14,588 nucleotides of DNA from an uncultured Burkholderiales bacterium (GTDB taxonomy: Bacteria; Pseudomonadota; Gammaproteobacteria; Burkholderiales; Burkholderiaceae_E), in assembly GCA_903831925.1 (NCBI GenBank), contig CAIKZV010000057.1, positions 1 through 14,588 of the forward strand. The letters are read 5' to 3'. The notes under the pieces were generated by a model. That model was not told the DNA's origin and did not search any database. It saw only the letters and a list, made by a program, of their open reading frames with translations. Each line of letters starts with the position of its first letter. Within the stretch, counting starts at the first letter, position 1. Below are positions 1 through 6,915 of this stretch, piece after piece. Both the position numbers and the translations under genes were made by a program.

Positions 1-101
1 ATGAGAGGCTCCTGTGGATGATTGCGAAAGGCAGGCTTGCAAAGGTGACGCGACATTGCAGCTCCGATGCTGCCGGGCCGGGGCTTCAGGGCAGTGACCA
101 T
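1..101 (-). CDS. Possible next gene of the phnC operon (partial, runs off left edge)
   Basis: A minus-strand reading frame is open from an ATG at 101-99 to the left edge, about 33 codons without a stop. Its ATG overlaps the phnC stop in the arrangement TGATG, which would allow translational coupling. A second in-frame ATG at 56-54 has a GGAG at 65-62 with 5-nt spacing and may be the true start. The visible peptide is short, basic and not diagnostic. In known phn operons phnC is followed by the periplasmic binding protein (phnD) or permease (phnE) gene, so one of these is expected by inference only. The fragment could also be a chance open frame. Confidence 0.35.
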   Translation of the reverse strand, partial: MVTALKPRPGSIGAAMSRHLCKPAFRNHPQEPL

Positions 102-949
102 CAGGCGACCGACGCCACACCGGCCGAAAAATCAGGCGCTCGAGGCGCGCTGGCTGAGTCGACCGGCGCCGGTGCAAAGAGTTCGTCGGCCTCCGACCCA
201 TACAGCTCACGCAACTGGGCGACGCTCAGCTCGGCCGACGGTCCGTCATGAACGATGCGCCCGCCGCGCAGCGCCACCGTGCGCGGGCAATAGCGCATCG
301 CGAGTTCGACCTGATGCAGCGAGACCAGCACGGTCATGCCGCGCTCACGGTTGAGGCCTGCGAGCAACTCCATCACGCGGCGCGACGACTCCGGATCAAG
401 CGAGGCCACCGGCTCATCGGCCAGCAGGATCTCGGCACCCTGGACCAGCGCACGCGCCAGCGCAGCCCGCTGCTGCTGTCCGCCCGACAGGGTCGACGCC
501 CGCTGCAGGGCGCGCTCGACGATGCCCACCGAATCGAGCGCCTCAAGTGCGGCGCGCCGCTGGGCATCGGTGAAGCGCCCGGTCAGCGCGCGCCAGGCAG
601 GCATCGCCGGCAACTGCCCGGTGAGCACGTTGGTCAGCACCGACAGGCGGCTCACCAGATTGAACTGCTGAAACACGAAGCCAATGCGCCGGCGCTGCTC
701 GCGCACATCCGATGCGAGCCGGCCGTTTTCCTGGATGCTGCGCCCCAGAACCGTCAGCGGGCCACTGCCCGGATCGGCGCCGACGAAGCCGGCGACATGC
801 CGCAGCAGGGTCGATTTGCCGGAACCGGAGGCACCGATCAGGGCCACCATCTCGCCGGGCGCAACCGTCAGATCGACGCGATCAAGCGCGAGGTGGTCGC
901 CGAAGCGTTTGCTCAGCGAGCGGATCTGAATGGCAGGAGCGGTTTGCAC
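101..949 (-). CDS. phnC: Phosphonate ABC transporter ATP-binding protein PhnC
   Basis: ATPase subunit of an importer for phosphonates or related phosphorus oxyanions, acting on the cytoplasmic face of the inner membrane with a PhnE permease and a PhnD binding protein. The 282-residue product has all ABC motifs: Walker A GASGSGKST (39-47), Q-loop FVFQQF around 94-95, signature LSGGQQQR (154-161), Walker B ILLADEP (174-180), D-loop SLD (183-185) and switch His212 in SLHQVE. The spacing and the stretch FVFQQFNLV are typical of PhnC. The start is GTG at 949; an in-frame stop lies not far upstream and no ATG precedes the Walker A region, but no good ribosome binding site is visible. About 25 C-terminal residues rich in Ala and Pro extend past the usual end. 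It is divergent from the enoyl-CoA hydratase gene and likely first in its operon. Phosphite or phosphate-ester transport cannot be excluded. Confidence 0.9.
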   Translation of the reverse strand: MQTAPAIQIRSLSKRFGDHLALDRVDLTVAPGEMVALIGASGSGKSTLLRHVAGFVGADPGSGPLTVLGRSIQENGRLASDVREQRRRIGFVFQQFNLVSRLSVLTNVLTGQLPAMPAWRALTGRFTDAQRRAALEALDSVGIVERALQRASTLSGGQQQRAALARALVQGAEILLADEPVASLDPESSRRVMELLAGLNRERGMTVLVSLHQVELAMRYCPRTVALRGGRIVHDGPSAELSVAQLRELYGSEADELFAPAPVDSASAPRAPDFSAGVASVA

Positions 950-1003
950 CGCGGGAGTCTGGCGACCGAATATGGCAAAAGCATGGCAATTCGATGTCCA
1001 TCA

Positions 1004-1033
1004 AAAGTCTTTTTAATGACAAATTGATGTCAA
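1004..1033 (-). promoter_or_regulatory. Possible phnC promoter with overlapping inverted repeat
   Basis: This is the only clearly A/T-rich patch in the 270-bp gap between phnC and the divergent enoyl-CoA hydratase gene. Read on the minus strand, positions 1033-1028 give a consensus -35 box TTGACA. No strong -10 box lies at 16-18 bp; the best candidates are A-rich and weak. The -35 overlaps a perfect inverted repeat TGACA-N6-TGTCA at 1017-1032, which could be an operator. Its placement upstream of phnC is seen directly; a regulatory role is inferred. Confidence 0.3.
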
Positions 1034-1158
1034 AACGCTGCGCAACGGCAGGGCAGGGCGGCTCGCCGACGCCGGTGATGCCTGTGCCGACCAGATCGCC
1101 ACCGCCCGATGCCGCCGGTGCAGCCGGGCCCGGCCAGGCGACCGGCGCGCAAACCGGC

Positions 1159-1164
1159 GATAAT
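1159..1164 (+). promoter_or_regulatory. Candidate -10 box upstream of the enoyl-CoA hydratase gene
   Basis: GATAAT matches the sigma-70 -10 consensus at five of six positions and lies about 55 bp before the ATG at 1220. No recognisable -35 box is found at 16-18 bp upstream, so this is only a weak candidate for the start of the operon that continues through the Bug receptor and acyl-CoA dehydrogenase genes. Confidence 0.25.
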
Positions 1165-1219
1165 CGGGCTCGCAGACGATCGCCACCGACGATCCGCAAT
1201 TCATCCGGAGACCCCCTAC

Positions 1220-2104
1220 ATGCCCGCCCCGACCTTCGAAACCCTCCTCTACGACGTGACCGACGGCATCGCCACGATCACCCTCAATCGTCCCGAGAAG
1301 ATGAACGCCTTCACCACGCAGATGCGTGACGACATGATCGCGGCCTTCGATGCCACCGACGCCGACGACGCAGTGCGCGTGGTGATCGTGACCGGCGCAG
1401 GGCGCGCCTTCTGTGCCGGCGCCGACCTGTCGGCCGGTGGCAAGACCTTCGATTACGCCAATCGCGCCGAATCGGCGCGCGAAGAAACCCGCGTGGGCGA
1501 CGTCTATCGCGACGGCGGCGGCCTGGTCACCCTTCGCATCTTTCGCAGCCTCAAGCCGGTGATCGGCGCCATCAACGGCGCAGCCGTCGGCATCGGCATG
1601 ACCATGCAACTGCCGATGGACATCCGCATGGCCTCGACCGGCGCACGTTTCGGCTTCGTGTTTTCGCGCCGCGGCATCACCCCCGAGGCGGCCTCGACCT
1701 GGTTCCTCACCAAGCTGGTCGGCATGCAATCAGCGCTCGAATGGTGCTTCACCGGTCGGGTCTTCGATGCGGCCGAAGCCCATCGCGAGCGCCTCGTCCG
1801 ATCGCTGCACGCCCCGGAAGACCTGCTGCCGGCGGCCCGCGCCCTGGCCCGCGAGATTGCCGACAACACCGCGCCGGTCTCGGTTGCCATGACCCGCCAG
1901 ATGCTCTGGCGCATGGCCAGCGCCGCCGATCCGATGATGGCGCACCGCATCGACAGCCGGGCGATCCAGTCGCGCGGCCAGTCGGCCGATGTCCGCGAGG
2001 GCGTCGCCGCCTTCCTGGACAAGCGAGCCCCGGTGTTCCCGAACAAGGTCTCGACCGACATGCCGAGCTTTTACCCCTGGTGGGATGAACTGCCCTTTGA
2101 ATGA
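1220..2104 (+). CDS. Enoyl-CoA hydratase/isomerase family protein (crotonase fold)
   Basis: Crotonase-superfamily enzyme acting on acyl-CoA thioesters in the cytoplasm, probably hydrating or isomerising an enoyl-CoA. The chosen ATG at 1220 has CGGAG at 1206-1210 with 9-nt spacing and begins exactly at the family N terminus, giving 294 residues; the open frame extends further upstream but without homology. Visible motifs are LNRPEKMNAF (22-31), the first oxyanion-hole segment GRAFCAGADL (61-70) and the second, NGAAVGIGMTM (119-129). At the place of the first catalytic Glu of classical hydratases (FGQPE) the protein reads FGFVF, followed by RRGITPEAAST (150-160). The second catalytic Glu is kept as Glu174 in ALEWCFTG. 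This pattern marks an RRGI-PE subgroup whose chemistry may be isomerase-like rather than plain hydratase. It is first of three genes with the Bug receptor (53-bp gap) and an acyl-CoA dehydrogenase. Confidence 0.9.
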   Translation: MPAPTFETLLYDVTDGIATITLNRPEKMNAFTTQMRDDMIAAFDATDADDAVRVVIVTGAGRAFCAGADLSAGGKTFDYANRAESAREETRVGDVYRDGGGLVTLRIFRSLKPVIGAINGAAVGIGMTMQLPMDIRMASTGARFGFVFSRRGITPEAASTWFLTKLVGMQSALEWCFTGRVFDAAEAHRERLVRSLHAPEDLLPAARALAREIADNTAPVSVAMTRQMLWRMASAADPMMAHRIDSRAIQSRGQSADVREGVAAFLDKRAPVFPNKVSTDMPSFYPWWDELPFE

Positions 2105-2157
2105 CCAGGGCGCCCGCCAGCCCGACACCGGAAACCGGAAACCGACAGGAGAGACTC

Positions 2158-3186
2158 GTGATTGAGAAGCACCCAGGAATGCGCCGTACCGTTGTCCGAT
2201 CGCTGAGCGCCGGCGCGCTCGGCGCGATCGGTGCAGGCCTGCTGCCGCAGCCGGCCTTCGCCCAGACCGCCGCCACCTTCCCCAGCAAACCGATGCGCTG
2301 GATCGTGCCCTTCCCCCCCGGCGGCCCGACCGACTCGTTTTCCCGGCCGGTTGCGCAAAAGCTCTCCGAGATCCTGGGTCAGCCGGTCGTCGTCGAGAAC
2401 ATCCCGGGTGCCGGTGCCTCGATCGGCATGGATCGCATCGCCAAATCGGCGCCCGACGGCTACACCATCGGCCTGGCCACCACCGGCACGCATTCGATCA
2501 ATCCGCATCTCTACGGCGCGCGTCTGCCGCATGACACCACCCGCGACTTCACCCCACTCACGCTGGCGGTGCGCTATGTGAACGTGCTGGTGGTCAATCC
2601 GAAAATTCCGGTCACCACCGTCGCCGAACTGGTGGCCTATGCCAAAGCCAATCCGGGCAAGGTCACCTTCGGTTCGGCCGGCAACGGCTCGTCCAACCAC
2701 CTCTCGGGCGAGGCGCTCAAGGTGGTCACCGGTGCGCCGATGCAGCACATCCCCTATCGGGGCAGCGCGCCGGCACTGGCCGATGTCATCGCCGGCAATA
2801 TCACCTTCATGTTCGACATTCCGATCACCGCAATGCCCTCGGTCAATGCCGGTCGGGTGCGCGTGCTCGCGGTCAGCAGCGACAAGCGTTCACCGTTTTA
2901 TCCGCAGATTCCGACCATGGCCGAGTCGGGCGTCAAAGGCTTTTCAGATGTCGGCAGCGACCTGTGGTTCGGCATCGTCGGGCCGGCCGGCATTCCCAAG
3001 CCGATCGCCCAGAAGCTCAATGAGGCGCTGATCCAGGCTATCCGCTCGCCCGAGATTCGTGAGCGCATGTCGGCCGCCGGCTTCGAACAATGGACCAGCA
3101 CCCCCGAAGAATTCGCCAAGGTGATCAAGACCGACCGTGACCGCTGGGGCCCGATCGTCAAGGCCTCGGGCGCGATCGTCGACTGA
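2158..3186 (+). CDS. Bug-family (TTT) tripartite-tricarboxylate-type substrate-binding receptor
   Basis: Periplasmic solute receptor of the Bug family, which binds carboxylates, amino acids or other small organic acids. The start is a GTG at 2158 with AGGAGAG at 2147-2153, giving 342 residues. An upstream in-frame ATG at 2101 overlaps the previous stop but has no ribosome binding site, and the ATG at 2179 has its AGGA directly abutting. The N terminus has twin arginines (9-10), a hydrophobic stretch and an AFA/Q cleavage site near residue 35, so it is exported. Family hallmarks follow: PSKPMRWIVPFPPGGPTD, the segment VVENIPGAG, SAPDGYT, FGSAGNGSSNHLSGE and IPYRGSAPALADVIAGN. No TctA or TctB membrane gene lies beside it, which is normal for the many orphan Bug proteins in Burkholderiales. 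It lies between an enoyl-CoA hydratase and an acyl-CoA dehydrogenase gene (13-bp gap), suggesting that it senses or delivers their substrate. The ligand is not predictable. Confidence 0.9.
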   Translation: MIEKHPGMRRTVVRSLSAGALGAIGAGLLPQPAFAQTAATFPSKPMRWIVPFPPGGPTDSFSRPVAQKLSEILGQPVVVENIPGAGASIGMDRIAKSAPDGYTIGLATTGTHSINPHLYGARLPHDTTRDFTPLTLAVRYVNVLVVNPKIPVTTVAELVAYAKANPGKVTFGSAGNGSSNHLSGEALKVVTGAPMQHIPYRGSAPALADVIAGNITFMFDIPITAMPSVNAGRVRVLAVSSDKRSPFYPQIPTMAESGVKGFSDVGSDLWFGIVGPAGIPKPIAQKLNEALIQAIRSPEIRERMSAAGFEQWTSTPEEFAKVIKTDRDRWGPIVKASGAIVD

Positions 3187-3199
3187 GGCGGCCTGCGCG

Positions 3200-4936
3200 A
3201 TGGATCTGAGCAGCCCCCACAGACCGACTCAGGCGAGCGCCACCGCGGCGGTCGGCGCCGATGCCATCCCCGATGCCCGCGGCAGCAATCTCTACCGGGC
3301 CGATCCGATGGCTGCAGCGCTCTTCGGGCTCTATCTGCCGCCGGCGCTCTTTACCCATCTTGAGCCGCATTTCGACCGGCTCGGCGCACTGGCCGGCGGG
3401 CCGCTCGACGAGCTCGCCTCGATCAGCGACAAGCACCCGCCGACCCTGTCGGTGCGCAACCGCCGCGGCGCCGACGAATCGCGAGTGATCAAGCATCCGG
3501 CCTATGTCGAGATGGAACGCATCGCTTATTGCGATCTCGGTCTGGCGGCGATGTCGCATCGCCCGGGCGTGCTCGGCTGGCCGCAGGCCATGCCGGCGGC
3601 CGCCAAATATGCCCTCACCTATCTGCTGGTGCAGGCCGAATTCGGTCTGTGCTGCCCGGTCTCGATGACCGACTCGCTCGCCCGCACGCTGCGCCGCTAT
3701 GGCGAGCCCGAACTCGTCGAACGCTGCCTGCCGCTGCTCACCGCCCTCGACTTCGATGCCCTGCACCAGGGCGCGATGTTCATGACCGAGCAGGGCGCGG
3801 GCTCAGATGTGGCCAGCACCGCCACCCTCGCACAGCAGCGCCCCGACGCGAGCTGGGCGCTGCAGGGCGACAAGTGGTTCTGCTCCAACCCGGACGCCGG
3901 CTTTGCCATGGTGCTGGCCCGCAGCGAATCACCCGACTCGCACCCCGGCCTCAAGGGCGTCTCGCTCTTTTTGCTGCCGCGCACCCTGCCCGACGGCACA
4001 CCCAACCGCTATCGCATCCTGCGCCTGAAGGACAAGCTCGGTACGCGCTCGATGGCCAGCGGCGAGATCCGCCTCGAAGGGGCCACCGCCTGGCTGGTCG
4101 GCGAGCGCGGTCGCGGCTTTCAGCAGATGGCCGACATGGTCAACAACTCGCGCCTGTCCAATGGCGTGCGGGCGGCCGGCCTGATGCGCCGCGCGCTCAC
4201 CGAAGCCTTGCATGTGGCCCGTCACCGGGTGGCCTTCGGCAAATCGCTGATCGAGCTGCCCCTGATGCGCCGGCAACTGCTCAAGATGATGCTGCCGACC
4301 GAGCAGGCCCGCACCATGGTCTTTCAGACGGCCAAGGCGCTGGCCCGGGCCGACGCGGGCGAAGCCGGTGCCGCCGCACTCGCACGCATCCTCACGCCGC
4401 TGATCAAGTTCCGAGCCTGCCGCGATGCACGGCGGGTCACCGGCGACGCGATGGAAGTGCGCGGCGGCTGCGGCTATATCGAAGAATGGTCCGACGCCCG
4501 GCTGCTGCGCGATTCGCACCTCGGCTCGATCTGGGAAGGCACCAGCAACATCGTGGCCCTCGACGTCCTGCGCGCCATCCGACGCGACAACGCGCTGCCG
4601 GCGCTGCGTGCCCACGTCGATGCCCTGATCGCCGATGGCGAGCCCGCAGGCCCCGAGTTCGCCACCGCGCAGGCCCAGGCGATCGACCGCGCCTTTACAC
4701 TGGCCGCCGATGCCGCCGCGCACGACCATGCGCATCTGGCCCGTCAGGCAGCCTCGGGGCTGTATCACGTGGTGACGATGGCCGGATTGCGATGGGAGGC
4801 GCGCCAGGCCCGGCTGCCGCAGCGGGCCACGCTCGCGCGACTGGTCCTCGCCCACCGACTCGCGCCGCGCGACCCGCTCGCCGCCAGCGCCGACGAGCTC
4901 GACGCCGATTGCGGCCTGCTGCTGCAGGCGAACTGA
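3200..4936 (+). CDS. Acyl-CoA dehydrogenase family protein, AidB/ACAD11-like
   Basis: Predicted FAD-dependent acyl-CoA dehydrogenase or AidB-type flavoprotein, cytoplasmic. From ATG 3200 it has 578 residues, longer than the usual 380-400 and close to AidB (about 540). The family signature FMTEQGAGSDV (194-204), the KWFCSNPDAGF segment, LGTRSMASGEI, an arginine-containing FAD segment RHRVAFGKSLIELPL and GGCGYIEEWSDARLLRD are visible. The catalytic-base position is kept as Glu446 in SIWEGTSNIVALDVLR, very like AidB's IWEGSGN. The C-terminal 110 residues form an Ala-rich helical extension. The long N-terminal part before the core, with LYRADP, also resembles AidB. The start follows the Bug gene by 13 bp with only a weak GAGG at 3185-3188. 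Its position after a hydratase and a solute receptor favours a role in acyl-CoA catabolism over DNA-damage protection, but this is inference. Confidence 0.88.
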   Translation: MDLSSPHRPTQASATAAVGADAIPDARGSNLYRADPMAAALFGLYLPPALFTHLEPHFDRLGALAGGPLDELASISDKHPPTLSVRNRRGADESRVIKHPAYVEMERIAYCDLGLAAMSHRPGVLGWPQAMPAAAKYALTYLLVQAEFGLCCPVSMTDSLARTLRRYGEPELVERCLPLLTALDFDALHQGAMFMTEQGAGSDVASTATLAQQRPDASWALQGDKWFCSNPDAGFAMVLARSESPDSHPGLKGVSLFLLPRTLPDGTPNRYRILRLKDKLGTRSMASGEIRLEGATAWLVGERGRGFQQMADMVNNSRLSNGVRAAGLMRRALTEALHVARHRVAFGKSLIELPLMRRQLLKMMLPTEQARTMVFQTAKALARADAGEAGAAALARILTPLIKFRACRDARRVTGDAMEVRGGCGYIEEWSDARLLRDSHLGSIWEGTSNIVALDVLRAIRRDNALPALRAHVDALIADGEPAGPEFATAQAQAIDRAFTLAADAAAHDHAHLARQAASGLYHVVTMAGLRWEARQARLPQRATLARLVLAHRLAPRDPLAASADELDADCGLLLQAN

Positions 4937-4987
4937 CCACCGCAAAACCGTCATCTTCGGCTGGCATCCTGAAAAATTGTCTTACGT

Positions 4988-5009
4988 CTGCAATGGCCAA
5001 TCATTGCAG
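4988..5009 (+). promoter_or_regulatory. Perfect 8-bp inverted repeat in the leader of the methyltransferase gene
   Basis: CTGCAATG and CATTGCAG flank the 6-nt loop GCCAAT, a perfect hairpin or dyad. It lies about 50 bp after the acyl-CoA dehydrogenase stop and ends 9 nt before the AGGAG ribosome binding site (5019-5023) of the next gene. The bases after it, CCATTTTT, give a short T run, so it could be a weak intrinsic terminator for the upstream operon, a leader attenuator, or an operator. The dyad is seen directly; the role is undecided. Confidence 0.5.
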
Positions 5010-5028
5010 CCATTTTTCAGGAGTCAGA

Positions 5029-5649
5029 ATGCGTCAGCTCGACAACCCGGCCTCATCCCTGCCGACCGCATCGGCAAGCAGCCTCTCCGATGCACTTGAA
5101 TTTCTGAAGGCCTTCCTTCGCGACCCGAATGCCACAGCAGCGATCGTGCCGAGTTCCCGGTTTCTGATCGGGCGGGCCGCAAAGAATGCGCGAGTGAGCG
5201 AAGCCAAGTGCGTCGTCGAACTCGGTCCCGGCACCGGCGGCAGCACCCGCCTCCTGCTGGGTCAGATGTCGCCCAAGGCCCGGCTGCTCACCATCGAGAT
5301 GAATCCCGAGTGTCATGAGCATGTGCGCCGCAATGTGATCGATGCGCGCCTGCAGTCCGAATGCGCCAGCGCCGAAAAACTGGCCGAACTGATCGCCGCG
5401 CATCGCCTGCCCGCGCCCGACGCGATCATCTCGGGCATCCCGTTTTCGACCATGCCCGAGGCTGTCGGCGACCGGATCGCCGCCGCGATCGCCGCGTCGC
5501 TGGCCCCCGGCGGACGCTTCGTCGCTTATCAATGGACGCCGCGCGTGGCCGACCGCACCATTCCTTACCTGGGCGAACCCAAGCGCGAGTGGGAGCTGCT
5601 CAATATTCCGCCGATGCGCCTGTTCACCTGGGTCAAGCCCGCAGCCTGA
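5029..5649 (+). CDS. Class I SAM-dependent methyltransferase, phospholipid N-methyltransferase (PmtA)-like
   Basis: Predicted small SAM-dependent methyltransferase of the PmtA/COG3963 group, some members of which methylate phosphatidylethanolamine at the membrane. The 206-residue protein starts at ATG 5029 with AGGAG 5 nt upstream. Motifs are FLKAFLRDP and VPSSRFL (40-46) at the N terminus, both typical of this group; SAM motif I VVELGPGTGG (62-71); an acidic residue Glu90 in LLTIEMNP after motif I; and ISGIPFSTMP (134-143) in the motif IV position. There is no signal peptide or membrane span. Some relatives are merely called rRNA adenine methyltransferase-like, so the substrate is uncertain. 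It stands alone on the plus strand after a possible terminator and converges with the GH84 gene with only 18 bp between stops. Confidence 0.82.
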   Translation: MRQLDNPASSLPTASASSLSDALEFLKAFLRDPNATAAIVPSSRFLIGRAAKNARVSEAKCVVELGPGTGGSTRLLLGQMSPKARLLTIEMNPECHEHVRRNVIDARLQSECASAEKLAELIAAHRLPAPDAIISGIPFSTMPEAVGDRIAAAIAASLAPGGRFVAYQWTPRVADRTIPYLGEPKREWELLNIPPMRLFTWVKPAA

Positions 5650-5667
5650 CCGGCGCGCTGCATCCCT

Positions 5668-6747
5668 TTACTGGGTCCGCACGATCTCGTCGGTGATCCG
5701 CCAGGCACCGTCGAGCCAGGCCACGATCTCGCGGGCGCCGTCGTGGTCGATGGCGGCGTAGCGTGCGCGCAGCACCCGCGCCTGTTCGCCCAGACGATCA
5801 AGGCCGGTGTCCTGCAGGGCAATCAGATCGCCCACCACCTGTTCGGCCAGCGCCTCGCCGAGCACCTCGCGGCTGGCCTGGCGCAGCGCCGCGCCGTAGG
5901 CATAGCGGTCATCACCCAGCCGGTAGCGCGCGGCCAGCGTGATCGCCGCAATGCATCCCAGGACCGGCTGCAGCGCCGGGTTGATCGCATGACCGGCCAG
6001 CAGCGGTGCATTGGCCGCCGGCCGACCGGTCGAGGCCCGCAGGTGCAATGACTGCGACATGCGCTGGCCGTCGTTGACCGGATAGTTGTCCCACAGCACC
6101 GGCTTGCGTCCGAGCGTCTGAGCCAGCTCACGCAGATGTGCTGCGCCATATTCGCGCGAACACACTTCCTCGCCAGTCCAGAAGACCGCCACCGCCGGAT
6201 CGAGCAGACGCCCCAGCTGCTCGAGATAGCCTGGCGGGCGACGGCCGAACACCCGATCGAGCACCGGATCGTCGCTGTAGTAGCTCGGGCACACGTAAAG
6301 GCGCCCGGCCCGCGTGCGCTCACCCACGAAGGCCGCGATCGTGGCCTGGCGGGCGGCGAGTGTCGGATCATCGCCGCGGATGTCGTCAAAGAGGAGCGCG
6401 AGTTCATCGATGCCGACCGCCGAGTCGAGCAGCTGCAGCCGCGCCGCCAGCCGCCCCCAGTCGGGGCTGTCCGGCGAATCGTCAAACTCGTGAGGCGACA
6501 GCCCGACACCGAAGCGAACCCCCAGCGAACGACAGTGCCCGGCAAACGCAGCAAGGTCGTCGAGGTCGGACTCGCGCACCGGATCGCGCCAGCCGCGTCG
6601 CAGCAGTCCGGCCGCCTTGGGCGCGTACAGAAAAAAGCGATAGCCATGAGGTGCCAGCGTCGCGATCACCTGCGAGCGCTGCCGCCAGCTCCAGGGCCGG
6701 CCGTAATACCCTTCGATGATGCCCAGATCGACGGACAATAACGGCAT
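5668..6747 (-). CDS. GH84-type beta-N-acetylglucosaminidase (O-GlcNAcase-like), catalytic domain only
   Basis: Predicted retaining hexosaminidase of the NAGidase family (glycoside hydrolase 84), which removes N-acetylglucosamine from glycoconjugates by substrate-assisted catalysis. From ATG 6747, with GAGGG about 10 nt upstream, it has 359 residues. The family core is clear: GIIEGYYGRPWSW (9-21), FFLYAPKAAG (38-47), GVGLSPHEF (80-88), the paired catalytic aspartates Asp121-Asp122 in LLFDDIRGDDP, CPSYYSDDPVLD, VFWTGEEVCS and WDNYPVNDGQRMSQ. These match segments of human OGA such as GVIEGFYGRPW and LLFDDI. It has no signal peptide and lacks the N-terminal and C-terminal domains of secreted clostridial enzymes and the stalk of OGA, so it is a minimal, probably cytoplasmic enzyme. 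The frame stays open 40 codons upstream (ATG 6867) but without family similarity. It diverges from the LigB-type dioxygenase gene. Natural substrate unknown. Confidence 0.88.
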   Translation of the reverse strand: MPLLSVDLGIIEGYYGRPWSWRQRSQVIATLAPHGYRFFLYAPKAAGLLRRGWRDPVRESDLDDLAAFAGHCRSLGVRFGVGLSPHEFDDSPDSPDWGRLAARLQLLDSAVGIDELALLFDDIRGDDPTLAARQATIAAFVGERTRAGRLYVCPSYYSDDPVLDRVFGRRPPGYLEQLGRLLDPAVAVFWTGEEVCSREYGAAHLRELAQTLGRKPVLWDNYPVNDGQRMSQSLHLRASTGRPAANAPLLAGHAINPALQPVLGCIAAITLAARYRLGDDRYAYGAALRQASREVLGEALAEQVVGDLIALQDTGLDRLGEQARVLRARYAAIDHDGAREIVAWLDGAWRITDEIVRTQ

Positions 6748-6791
6748 GGTCTGAAATCCCTCACAAGGGCGCTTTGGACAGTGATCGTGGT

Positions 6792-6847
6792 GAACATCGC
6801 GATGAACCGCCGAGAACCGCGTTGAACCGCGGTCGATGAACAGGAAC
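6792..6847. repeat. Helically phased GAACCGC repeats in a divergent intergenic region
   Basis: Three exact GAACCGC copies begin at 6804, 6814 and 6824, an exact 10-bp period. They are flanked by GAACATCGC at 6792 and by GAAC at 6838 and GAACGG at 6844. The cluster lies between the divergent starts at 6747 and 6916. A 10-bp period rules out a coding origin and puts all copies on one face of the helix, as expected of a cooperative binding site. ACCGCGGT at 6826-6833 is also a perfect palindrome. Regulatory function is inferred. Confidence 0.6.
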
Positions 6848-6915
6848 GGTCGACGTGTTTCGGCCAATCTTACGCCGCCACCGGCGCCCCGGTTTCAAGC
6901 AATGGAGGAACGACA

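Noticed and set aside
1123..1134. 12-bp perfect palindrome GCCGGGCCCGGC
   Set aside because: It consists only of G and C in very GC-rich DNA, has no partner sites or position relative to a promoter, and is likely chance.
2101..2157. ATG at 2101 overlapping the hydratase stop as the start of the Bug receptor
   Set aside because: It has no ribosome binding site and would put a Pro/Thr-rich tail before the signal peptide; GTG 2158 has AGGAGAG correctly spaced.
3529..5649. A 706-codon plus-strand open frame spanning the AidB-like gene and the methyltransferase
   Set aside because: Its first two-thirds are an arginine-rich out-of-frame reading of the dehydrogenase; only the last 206 codons match a real family and have their own ribosome binding site at 5019-5023.
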